From positions 153,061,962 through 153,125,961 of the forward strand of contig NC_061512.1 of assembly GCF_022539505.1 (NCBI RefSeq): a stretch of DNA of 64,000 nt. The letters are read 5' to 3'. The position numbers were made by a program, and so were the translations under genes. The notes beneath the pieces were generated by a model. That model saw only the letters and a list, made by a program, of their open reading frames with translations. It ran no database searches and was not told the DNA's origin. Source of the stretch: Lolium rigidum. Taxonomy: Eukaryota; Streptophyta; Magnoliopsida; Poales; Poaceae. This document shows positions 47,761 through 57,896 of this stretch, in pieces (position 1 is the first letter of the stretch; each line of letters starts with the position of its first letter).

Positions 47761-48639
47761 ATTCTTCAATGTTTTCTGAAACCCACTGCAGAAAATTGGC
47801 TGCTACATTCATAAACTGAACATGTTTACTAGAATAGTAAATGCACATGGTTGAAGCTGTTTTGGTAAATATCGAAAACATCTTGGATAAGGCTCAGACA
47901 TATTGTGTACACATTTTTCTTTGTTTCTTCCATGTGCCCATGACCTGCAAAAATTTGATGGTGGTCATGAGCAGTTGCATTATGGATTCGTGGACAAATA
48001 TAAAGCTCTTAAACGTTTTACAATCTTCCTCATCATTTATGAACATCATAATTGTCATTTTTCGCTTAGGAGATCCTAAATGCTTCTGTATCTCTAGTTT
48101 TTTTTCTTGATTTTGTATGAATGTTCTGCCATTTTCTTGTGTTCTCATTGGAATATTTAAGAATCAATTGTAGATGTTTCTATTTCTGTGAGCATACCCA
48201 TCATGCCTCTCCGTGAAGTCTCAACAGAAAATCTCGTCCCAGAGGTTTCTGATTTTTGCATAGACTATCACAAGTAAATGTAAACCAATTCCATTTGAAC
48301 CATGTTATGTGCACCCTGAATAAAAGTCGACACTTGACAAATGTTTTCTTATAGGAGAGATCCACAAATGTTTCTGTATTTTTCTTGATTACATATGCAT
48401 TTTCTATCTATTTGGGTTACCCTTAATTAGATAATTATATACCTTACTTTGCCTTATATTCCTAGAATGTACCGATCATCATATTGAAAAAAATCGTATC
48501 GGTCGAGGTGCGTAGGTGAAATAGGAGACTTCAAGATATGCATTCTACCACTCAAATGTATGTCCACCTGATATTGAAATTTACCATTTTATCCAAAAAG
48601 TTGTGATTTTTTAATGGACGTTACTGATGCTATAACAGG
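47761..48639. other. Gap within the decayed LRK10L-like locus
   Basis: No kinase motifs are visible in any frame; AT-rich, with only short open frames. Either the kinase exons were deleted, or this is intron and unrelated sequence. Confidence 0.4.
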
Positions 48640-49467
48640 TAACCTTTGCTTACCACAGTCCGGCGTGCACAACATGGCCTCGGAGCAGAAGCATCCAAGG
48701 AACCCCACCTACCTGGTCATAGCTGCAGTGACCCTTGGACAGCTTGCACTTGCAGCACGGTGTGAGATTTCACTCGAGGGCCCAGCTCAGCCGGAACCCT
48801 GGCGATACCCACTGCTCCCCAGTCTCTGGCTATACTCCAGCTTACTAGCCAGCCCTTCAGCACAGGTGCCACATACACCTTCTCGCAAACCCTAAACCAA
48901 TCCTCTTAAAGCATGCTAGGCTGCTGAGCTAGGAAAGATGAAGAGCAACCTTGTTCAAAGCCGCTGTAGTTGACCGGGATGATGTCCGGCAGCGGATGTG
49001 CAGAGGCCGTGAAGTTGCAGTCAATGAAAGAGATGCCGCTGTTACTGGTGGCTGAGAAGTTCAGCCATGCTTCCGGCGGTATGATGGCATTGTGCTGGAA
49101 TCTTGGGTAGCCATGCTCATCGCCGGCCAGTGCGTCTTCGTTGACAGCGTGATGGTGTGGTTGTCATGGTCGAAGCCCAACACATTATAGTTGGCACCGC
49201 CGCCGAGGTACAGGGTGGAAGTGCTGTTCTCGCAGAGGGATGGCCATGTTGGGAAAAGCCCCACTAGGACTTGGTTACCCCGTCAATCACCTTGGACTCG
49301 TTGTGAAGGTAGAACAGGTACTGTACATTGAATTGGTCACTGCATGTGAAAGACTTCTGGCACATGCTTGGGTTGTACGCTTCGCAGGCTGTCTGTGCTT
49401 CGCCACTTGAAACTGTGAGCGAGGCAGCAGCGACTAGGAGAAAGCGGAAGAGCAGTGGCATGATCAA
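48640..49467 (-). pseudogene. Ectodomain of an LRK10L/WAK-type receptor kinase, broken
   Basis: These receptors sense cell-wall or pathogen signals at the plasma membrane. The ATG at 49467 gives a signal peptide (MPLLFRFLLVAAASLTVSSG) and the start of a GUB_WAK-type domain (CEAYNPSMCQKSFTC, YLFYLHNESKVIDGV), broken by a TAG at about 49266. It resumes as FPTWPSLCENSTSTLYLGG and FDHDNHTIT. After another frame change near 49150 it reads WLNFSATSNSGISFIDCNF to about 48895. Further on, VYVAPVLKG, YRQGFRLSW and the Cys-rich CCKCKLSKGHCSYDQ (about 48640-48890) match the WAK_assoc part with stops between. Transmembrane and most kinase sequence are missing. At least two breaks lie at CTG/CAG-rich text. 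Confidence 0.68.
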
Positions 49468-51037
49468 CTGATTGTTGGATGGCCTATGCTGTGGGGAAGA
49501 GCAGAGGTATGATGTGGATGAGGAAGAGTCAAAGTCAGGAAGCTCATTAGGCTGGAACTGGGAGAGTTGCTTCCACCAAGTGCGGAAATTTCACGCGTAA
49601 TCTCTCTGACATTTCACTTAGAATCTTATGCAGCAATGGTCACCTCAAAGAGGTGAAGAAGGTGGAGTGGACGGGCAGCTAAGGTAATAGAGGATGCAGA
49701 AATCCAAGTTGAAGACTGGGATTGGACAGAGATGGGAAGAAGAAAATATGTTGAAGACTGGGGTCTGGGCTCTGGACAGATATGTGAAGAAGAAAATAAG
49801 TTAAAGAAGATGCTGATATGTGAGGCTGACTTCCTGATGAGACTCTTCATAAGTAGGTCCAATTTATTTTTGTTGGACATTACTGGAAAAGTCGGTAAAC
49901 TAGCAGACCAATTTACTTATATATGAATTATGACCAACTGCATTTACTGATAGCGATGGTCTATGTGCGACAGGTCACGGGTCAGGAGAGCATATATTGC
50001 TAATGCTGAGTAGAACTCATGAAGTTGAAAGAACATGATCCAGTGGGTTCGGTTATATCTCCTTCGTTGACAGCTCAAGCAGAAGAAATTTCAGGTACCG
50101 AACAAATTAATCTGGGTTTGCAGCACATTGGATGACCAGTTATTTGTTCAGAAATGATAAATGACAAGTACCTGCACGTTTACCACTGAATCCGCCAGGG
50201 ACACACATGCCAGGACATGCATCTCTGGCGCATCTCACCCTTCGTGCAGTTATGATATTTTTTCCAGCACTGAATCAGTGTTAGTAGACAGCATGATGCA
50301 TGTTCAATTCAATAGATTCATTCAATAGATCCGTTGACCCCTGATTTTTTTTTTCTTTTCTGATTCCTTGTACTCCTTGCCAGAAAAATTAAGATCTGTG
50401 GACGAATGTTGCTCTGGGGAGCCATATCACCGCTCGGTGAGAGGCTGGGAGTTGTTAGCTTTTCTTCAGACCCCATCACCACACTAACTTGGATAACGAG
50501 CAGCTCAATAGAATGCATTCTGACTGCACCGCACTGATAACCAATTCAAGTTTGACACGGTTCTAGGTTGTGACGGTCCTTATAGTGCTGCTATGCTGTT
50601 TTCTTTTAAATCACACTCAACACGTGCATTAGAAATGTGTTTGTCTTGCTTGGACCACATCCGGCCATTTCAATGCAGCAAAAGTATCACTCTGATCTAC
50701 ACAGGTTGCAGCATCCTCCTGTTTAGGGTATGTTAGAGATGAACTCCACTAGCTTAGCAGAATGCATGCCATTTAAGCACTACATCGAGTATTAATGGCT
50801 ATACAAAAGGATAGCCCCAGTAGACAAAATTAGATGGTAATTTGCGGGAAAGCATCATGCATGCATGCATGCATGCATGCATAGTTTCAAGTAGCTCAGA
50901 TACTGTTAGAGCTTGGTTCAGTTGAAGATTATATATAATGAGTTTTTTTTGCCTTAATTTCCTATTATAAGTACCAGTACCAGAAAATTCCTGAAACGGT
51001 CCAAAAGGCCCAGATCAGTGATATAGTAGTCATCTAA
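49468..51037. other. Intergenic sequence, possible decayed SDR piece
   Basis: No intact gene. 50268-50313 is about 80% identical by eye to the exon 5/intron junction of the SDR gene (46204-46250), and 50650-50690 has weak similarity to SDR exon 6, so a decayed partial duplicate is possible. A (CATG)n microsatellite lies at 50856-50882. Confidence 0.35.
50856..50882. repeat. (CATG)n microsatellite
   Basis: About 6.5 perfect repeats of the self-complementary tetranucleotide CATG. Confidence 0.95.
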
Positions 51038-53262
51038 TCAAGTTTGCACTGAGCTCGTGCTGGCATCGATGCTGCCAGTGTTGCTGCTGGCCTCTAAAGA
51101 ACCAAAAGAATCATCAGCTGGCAGCAGCGGCATGTAGGTTGCAACTGGCATCTTTGCCAGGAGGCTCGGCAGTGGCATCTCGAATTGCAACCCGCTGACG
51201 GCCTGACTGATGGACGGCCTCAGTCTGAGGTTGGGTGCCCACACCAGAAGCCGACCACCATGACATGCTCCATCTCCTGCCCGTTGAACTCCCCATCCAG
51301 CCACACATTGGCTGCTTCGAGGATGGCCCCTCTGCCATACGACTCCCAGACCCGCTGCAGCAAGTTGATGGTAGCCGAGTCCACCTGCTGCATGAGATCT
51401 CGAGCAGGACGATGCCAAAACTATAGATGTCGGACTCCCCACTGGCCGTGGTAGTGAAGACACACTTTGGGTCCATGTACCCAAGTGTCCCGGCCGCTCC
51501 TGCCCTTCAATCGCTGACCAGCCTTGCGAGGCTGAAGTCGCCTAGCTTGGCATTGAAGGACACATCCAGCATCACGTAGCTCGGCTTGATGTCCCTGTGC
51601 ATGACACGCAGCTCCGTCTCCTAGTGCAGGTACACCATCGTTGAGCCGAGTCCAAGCACAATCTCATACCTGATGGGCCGTAGCAGCAAATGGTCCTGCT
51701 TTTAGAGGTGAGTGTCCAGGCTGCCTTTAGGCATCAGCTCATAGACAAGAAGGAGGTCGTCGTCATTCCACGAGCCACACAAGGTTCAGATGCCGCAGCT
51801 GGCTGATGATCCTCACCTCGGAGACGAACTCATTCCAGCCTTGACGGGAGCTCTTGGACACTTTCTTCACAGCGATGTCGAGGTTCGTGTCATGGAGGAA
51901 CCCAAGGTACACGGACCGGAAGCCTCCTTCTCCTAACTTGTTCCAGTGGCGGCTGCCAGCTCATCGTAGGAGAATCGCATGTCCCGGTCCCTTGCTCGAG
52001 ATCATCTTGATCTATGATTTTCCCATGGAAGTAGACCACCTCTTCAGCGGTTGTTCCAGATCTGATATCACTGCTGCTGCGTACCGCCTTCGCTGCTGGC
52101 ACCACAAGAACCAAAATGACAGACCAATCAGGCAGAGCAAGAATGCCATGGTGCCTGCGACAAAGGACCACAATGGCACATGCTTTTATCCTTTTACATG
52201 AGATAGCAGCTGTACCTTGTGAAGGAACCTCTGGTGCTGTTGTTGGGGAACAGTTGCAGCAGCTGATCGATGTAGTAGGAGAGTCAGCATGTACCAAGGT
52301 TTGGGTACCGGTTTGAAAAAAAATCTCGGGAGGGGGGCGGATTTCTGGTATCCATGGTTACCGGAGATAACTGGTCAAATACCGGACGAGATTCTCAAAT
52401 GAAATTTGACATTAAAACTCAAAAATGTCTAAATATTTTCAAAATAAGGTATGGAAGAGGAGTAAGCGAAAGATTCAGACAGATTAGTTGGGGCATGGGG
52501 TTATAATGCAGGGGAAACACGTACGGCTTAGGTTGAACTAACCAACCAAATCAAATTCAAACTAAATTCAAATGGGCTGACTTTTTTTTGGCCGATAAGC
52601 TCATTTACCGGAGGGGCTGAGAATTCTGGTTAGTGGCTGGTAACCATGGTATTTCACTCGGTAACCAAATTCGTGCGCGTACATGGGTACTAGAGGATCT
52701 TTCTCGTTGTACATCTTGGTGCCTTGGGCAACCCGCTTAGTCTCTTGGCTGACCCTCGCCGTGAGCCGACGCATCAGCTCGAACCCCGTCCCATTTGTAC
52801 TGGCTGTGTTATAGGGGGCTAGTGGTTGGCTCCATGGGTACATGTCCTGTTGTGCCGCATGGATGATGGAGAGGTCGGCGATGGAGAAGATGGATTTTTT
52901 CGTGTACCATATGGCATACCAGCCCCTGTCGATGTGGGCCGTCCGGCTATGTGGGCATAGCTCCATTACGACTTGGGTGAGGTACAGAAATTCTGGCACA
53001 CAGGCATGGAATAGTCGGGGTCTGCATATCACATTAGAAGGGCGAAGATCTTGTCGGCACCCTAGCCGAGCATGCCTCGTAAAAGCCACCATTTTTGGTG
53101 GCGGACGTGGTGATGCTCTGCAGGAGGTGGTAGAGGTTTTTGTGGTACTGGCTTCCGTCGCTGTAGTTGCCGAGCACTGGAGCACTGCTCAGGTGCTCCG
53201 GCACAACATGAGCCGATGATGGCGAGGAGTAGCAGGAATTTAATGCATGGAGGTGCAGTCAT
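51038..53262 (-). pseudogene. DUF26 receptor-like kinase, decayed divergent neighbour of 55321-57510
   Basis: The ATG at 53262 gives a signal peptide (MTAPPCIKFLLLLAIIGSCC), followed by DUF26-like text in changing frames: CSATTATEAS, then CRPRLFHACVPEFLYL and KKSIFSIADLSI, ending GTGFELMRRLTARVSQETKR near 52720. The second DUF26 domain is missing; an insertion with inverted ends occupies about 52299-52670. A transmembrane-like stretch lies at about 52080-52170. The kinase (about 51980-51080) reads [65 protein letters not shown] and EMEHVMVVGFWCGHP. Many frame shifts and stops interrupt it. Its kinase is clearly a sister of the intact gene and shares the unusual DFS motif. Confidence 0.8.
52299..52670. 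mobile_element. Small unclassified insertion with inverted ends in the decayed receptor kinase
   Basis: GGTATCCATGGTTACC (52347-52362) pairs with GGTAACCATGGTATTT (52639-52654), and GGTTTGGGTACCGG (52299) pairs loosely with CGGTAACCAAA (52659). The AT-rich interior has no coding. It separates the ectodomain from the kinase part. I could not define a target duplication or superfamily. Confidence 0.4.
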
Positions 53263-55320
53263 GGCCAGACACTGGCGAGTCTGGCAGCTTCGTGAATAAC
53301 AAGGCCTTAATATTGCTTATTGATACGTTGAGAGCAACAAGGGATTCAGGATAAACAAATAGGGAGGCTCGGTGGATTCAAGTTCAAGAAATCCTTGGCC
53401 AATTCAGCGTGAGCTAATAATCCAGTATATTAATAACTATTAACATTTCCTTTGGCGTTAGTTCATTGTTTGGTATACTCTATTATAACAAAACAAAGAC
53501 TCGTAGCTAACTCCCACCGAGGTGACGTAGCTCTGTTGATTGCCTCCCTATCAGAATTACATGGTTGTCACTATCAGATTTCGAAGTTGATTGCCTCTTA
53601 ATCGCTGCAGTGGATTATATGACCACATGGGCACGATGAAATTTCCATAAATCATGAAAAATAATTATATTTCTCTGTTTAAATACATAACATCTTCCCA
53701 TGTAGTGAGAAGATAATTATAAATCAGTTGGGTTTTCCCCCATCAGCGTGTTACAAAAACTTAACTTTTTGAACAGATTACAAAAATTGAATCAATTGTT
53801 CATGTGCCCCACTGTAGGAAAAAAGCACGCACAGGAGCAGAAAGGACCAGCTTGCAGGAGCAAAGGTGAGTCCAATCCATGCCTCTTTTTTGAACAGGGC
53901 AGTGGTTTAACTTTTCTGTTGATATACAGTAGGAGAAAACATCAGAGGCCTACGCCCAAATTGGGAAAAAAAGAAGAAGAAACCACCATGCAGGTCAAAC
54001 TAAGATAAAAGTTGGCACCATATCACTATACTGAGCTGATGCATGTTGGAGTTTTCAAAATTCACAGATGTAGTGCATGCTATTACAACGCAAAACCGCT
54101 CAGCTATCGACTATCTCTAGTCTCTGCATGTCAGTATTGATCACGTAAGCATGTCACAGTAGTGGAGACTTGAGACCCGGTTGGAGCTAGCCACCGAGTC
54201 TGGTCTTCTACTAATTAAGTATACGAAATGGTGGACTTAGTGCCAAAGATGATGTTATTATACACGAAGTTGCTTTCGTGCTTTCGAGTTGAGTGTTGCA
54301 CTGAGAAAACTCTTGAACTCCAGTCAACCCAACTTATCCATAGGATTTTAAAACGCATGAATAAGAAACATGTATGGATTGATGTCATGATATGTTATTT
54401 ACTATACGAATTGTAAGCACAGGGACAAAAGTACAACTTGTTTGGCCGTGGCACAAGAAAAGTACAATTTGTTTGGCTGTACCACAAGAAAAATACAATT
54501 TGTATACAGCGGTAGAATTTTCTCAGGGATCAAGTGCATGTCATGGTCGTCATAGCAACGAAGGATTTTTTTCTTCAAGAGATTAGATTCATTGGAAATT
54601 TTCTCTTGGAGCTAGGCAGAGAGTAAAGCATAGAAAGTATTCATTAGATTCTAATGATCCAAATAAAACAAACCTGGTAGAGGAAATCCCCATCAAACAA
54701 TTCTTTTAGAGAAATTTCCTCACGGTTCTGACCATGTAAGATTCCTTTGAATAAAAAAAGAACAAAACCAACAAGGCCAAATGGTAAATCTTGAACTTGT
54801 GAGGGGCAACACCTAATGTCAAGCACATTAGGTAGGCTATGAAGGGTGTTAGAAATGGTTTCTATTCAATTGTTTGAACTAGCCAAACACCTCAGTGGAC
54901 AATACACTTACGGCTGTACTGTTGTTTCAACTTTCAAGTTTCAACAGCCGGGTTGGACGTGTTTGTCCCAACCCGTAACTGGACACCCATCGTTTACTAC
55001 TCAATCACAATGCAAATCAGGACGGAAATCTCATTATGACCAAGTCCAACTATGTAACTTGGTTTCGTTTCCTGCAATCGTTGTCGCAGAGAAGATTGGC
55101 AGAATAATGCAACCGTGCCCACTAAAGAAGTACAGGGCTGTCTCTACCAACTCCAGGAAATACGTACAAAACCAAAATATTGAAAAAAGTGCGTGGTGCT
55201 CATTCTCGGTGTATTGGCACCGAGGCATGGTTTATCTACCTTATATCGAGGGGTGATGTCTTGGGTGATTGCGTCCCTCACCAAGTCACCACCACTAACC
55301 AACTAACCACCTAGCCGGCC
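53263..55320. other. Divergent spacer between the two DUF26 receptor kinases
   Basis: 2.06 kb between head-to-head start codons, so both promoters would be here. A MITE-like stretch (about 54630-54785) contains GATTCCTTTGAATAAAAAA and CCAACAAGGCC. Two near-identical 30-base segments containing CACAAGAAAA(G/A)TACAATTTGT are repeated near 54450-54500. The open frame 54846-55256 has no family resemblance and no good start. Confidence 0.45.
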
Positions 55321-57510
55321 ATGGCTTCACCTCCATGGGTTTGCCTTCTGCTGCTCCTGGCCGTCTTCGCCGCTTGCCGCGCCCGCCCATTTATTGAAGA
55401 GGTCGATGGCAGCATGACCACCCAGCCCCTGCGGCCATCTGTAATCTCATGCTCAACTTCTGGCAACTACACGGACAGGAGCCCATATCATGTGAACCTC
55501 TACCGGCTCCTGTCAGCCATCCCCATGTCCGCCGACTCCAACGGCTTCTTCAACGGCACGTTCGGTGTGGCGGGTGATGAGGTTTTTGGCCTTTTCATGT
55601 GCTATGCCAGCGACACGGACCCTGAGTGCCAGGACTGCCTCGATCGCGCACCTGGAGGTATTATGAGGCTGTGCCCCCGCAGCCGTACAGTTCGTGCCGT
55701 CTACAAATCCTGCACCCTCCAATACTCCAATGAGTCCTTCTTCTCTGTTGCTGACCTCTCCATCGCCGACAGCGTCGACCTTTCTTTTCCACCCCAGCCT
55801 GAACAAACCGCCTACGAAAGCCGGTACGACCCAGAGGCTTACGAAAATTGGTACAGCAGAGTCGTACTTGTAGGGTATGTCGTGGACACGGCTGGATTGA
55901 GCCAGACGAGGTTCGAGCTGATTCGTCGGCTCACGGTGAAGGCCGGCCAAGTGGCCATGCGGATTGCGGAGGGTACACAGCAGTTCACCGACGCGCAGTG
56001 GGTGCGGGCAGTAGTGCAGTGCACAAGGGATCTGCCAGCGAGAGAGTGCACTCGCTGCCTCTCCAACTACACCGATCAGCTGCCACGAATGTTCCCGAAC
56101 AACAGCGGCGGCGCCATCAAAGGGCCGAGCTGCTACCTACGTTATGCCATCCTGGCCAACAAACCACGGACGGTGCGGCTGGAGAGATATCGGTATAGTG
56201 AGCAATATGAGAAAGAGATGGTGGAGCGTGAATATTATCGTGAGAAGGAGAGAGTGGCACAGCGACGAAAGGTGGTTACCATCGCCAGTGTTGTTACCAT
56301 CTCCGTGGTGCTAGTGGTGTGCCTGATCATCATGTTGGTTTGGTTCCTGAGACACCGGTGGCGAAAATGGGTGGCACTGGCCAGGGTTGCCATGAGATCA
56401 TACCTGGAGAAATTGCTGAAACTGATAGCTTACTACCGTGGCAAAAGGGTATATCAAGATGAGCTCGAGCAAGGTACTGGCCCCAGGCGATTCACATACA
56501 ATGAGCTCGCGGCAGCCACCGATGGCTTCTCCAGCCAAAACAAGCTAGGCGAAGGAGGATTTGGGTGCGTGTACAGGGGGGTCCTCAAGGATACACACCT
56601 ACAAATCGCCGTGAAGAAAGTGTCCAAGAGTTCCCGTCAGGGTTGGAAGGAGTTCGTTGCCGAGGTGAGGATCATCAGCCGGCTCCGGCACCGAAACCTT
56701 GTGCAGCTCCTTGGATGGTTTAATGGTGGTGATGAAGGTGATCTCCTGCTCGTATATGAACTGATGCCCAACGGCAGTCTAGATGCTCATTTGTACAAGC
56801 CGGACTACTTGCTTCCATGGACAGTCAGGTACGAGGTCGCGCTTGGCCTTGGCTCTGCGCTGATGTACCTGCACCATGATACGGAGCAGTGTGTCGTGCA
56901 CAGGGACGTCAAGCCGAGCAATATCATGCTGGACGTGTCCTTTAATGCCAAGCTCGGTGACTTCAGCCTCGCAAGGTTCGTCTGCGATGGCCGGGGCTCG
57001 CTCACGACAGGTGCAGCCGGGACACTTGGGTACATGGACCCAAAGTGCGTGTACTCAGGCAGGGCCAGCATGGAGTCTGACGTGTACAGCTTTGGTGTCG
57101 TCCTGCTGGAGATCGCCTGCTGCCGAAGGCCAGCCGTGGCCCGAGACGATGATGAGGGAGTCGTCATCCACCTGGTGCAGTGGGTCTGGGAGGCTTATGG
57201 CCAAGGGGCCATCCTCGAGGCAGCCGATGTGCGGCTGGATGGCAATTTCGTCGAGCAGGAGATGGAGCATGTCATGGTGGTAGGGCTTTGGTGCGGGCAC
57301 CCTGAACCCAGTCTGAGACCGTCCATCAGGAAGGCCGCCAGCGTTCTGCGGTTGGAGACGCCACTGCCCAGCCTCCCGGCGAAGATGCCAGTCCCAGCCT
57401 ACATGAGGCCGCCACTAGCTGATGACTCTTTAGGTTCTCCGGGGACTACCGGCGGCATCAGCAACGGGGATGCCAGCATGACCCATTCATCTCGAAACAA
57501 AGTTGAATAG
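55321..57510 (+). CDS. Intronless receptor-like kinase: DUF26 ectodomain joined to an L-type-lectin-RLK-like kinase
   Basis: A 729-residue plasma-membrane receptor kinase. The ATG sits in a good plant context (GGCCATGGC). A signal peptide (1-21) is followed by two DUF26/Gnk2 domains, each with the C-x8-C-x2-C motif: C94/C103/C106 and C234/C243/C246. The transmembrane helix is at about 318-341, then a basic stop-transfer (RHRWRK). The kinase spans about 400-680: P-loop LGEGGFGCVY (409 on), K432, HRD at 527-529, DFS at 547-549 in place of DFG, and GYMDPK in place of the usual DPE. Phrases such as IAVKKVSKSSRQGWKEF, LLLVYELMPNGSLDAHL, EMEHVMVVGLWC and PLPSLPAKMPVPAYM are those of grass L-type lectin RLKs, which are usually intronless; typical CRKs have several introns and a different kinase. 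A stress or immune receptor is likely by family; the ligand is unknown. DFS may lower or abolish activity. Confidence 0.88.
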   Translation: MASPPWVCLLLLLAVFAACRARPFIEEVDGSMTTQPLRPSVISCSTSGNYTDRSPYHVNLYRLLSAIPMSADSNGFFNGTFGVAGDEVFGLFMCYASDTDPECQDCLDRAPGGIMRLCPRSRTVRAVYKSCTLQYSNESFFSVADLSIADSVDLSFPPQPEQTAYESRYDPEAYENWYSRVVLVGYVVDTAGLSQTRFELIRRLTVKAGQVAMRIAEGTQQFTDAQWVRAVVQCTRDLPARECTRCLSNYTDQLPRMFPNNSGGAIKGPSCYLRYAILANKPRTVRLERYRYSEQYEKEMVEREYYREKERVAQRRKVVTIASVVTISVVLVVCLIIMLVWFLRHRWRKWVALARVAMRSYLEKLLKLIAYYRGKRVYQDELEQGTGPRRFTYNELAAATDGFSSQNKLGEGGFGCVYRGVLKDTHLQIAVKKVSKSSRQGWKEFVAEVRIISRLRHRNLVQLLGWFNGGDEGDLLLVYELMPNGSLDAHLYKPDYLLPWTVRYEVALGLGSALMYLHHDTEQCVVHRDVKPSNIMLDVSFNAKLGDFSLARFVCDGRGSLTTGAAGTLGYMDPKCVYSGRASMESDVYSFGVVLLEIACCRRPAVARDDDEGVVIHLVQWVWEAYGQGAILEAADVRLDGNFVEQEMEHVMVVGLWCGHPEPSLRPSIRKAASVLRLETPLPSLPAKMPVPAYMRPPLADDSLGSPGTTGGISNGDASMTHSSRNKVE

Positions 57511-57770
57511 ATGATCGCCAATCTTGGCATTTAGGTTCATTACAGAAAATTTGAAGTACTACTTGTAACTAATGGAGCTACTTTATATATACATGCTTGA
57601 AGTGAACCACGCTATTTAGAAATCTGAGCTACTTGAAAATAATGTATGCAACTTGATCATGTAGTACTTTTTTTCAGCAATCGACCATGATGACATGGTT
57701 GCATTCATTTTTGTTGGATTCAGATGAAATTCGATCCAGCAACTCTTGTATTTTGTTGGATTCAGACGAT
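57511..57770. other. 3' flank of the receptor kinase
   Basis: AT-rich, probable 3' UTR with no further coding. The sequence just before the LINE (TTCAGACGA then the duplicated target) is the original intergenic DNA. Confidence 0.5.
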
Positions 57771-57786
57771 TTAAGCTTATTTTCTT
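57771..57786. other. Target-site duplication of the LINE, 3' side
   Basis: TTAAGCTTATTTTCTT matches 61174-61189 exactly and borders the LINE's short A-tail (T-run on the plus strand). Confidence 0.88.
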
Positions 57787-57896
57787 TTTTCGTGAAAACG
57801 CAAAAGTCTTGCGTTTCGATGCATTGATAGAAAAGAAAGTTATATGTACAAGCCCCTAAAAGGGCATACAACTCAACCCAAGAAAAGGAAACTAGT

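Noticed and set aside
54846..55256. 136-codon open frame upstream of the receptor kinase
   Set aside because: No recognisable family, no ATG in good context, and it lies in the promoter/5' UTR interval.
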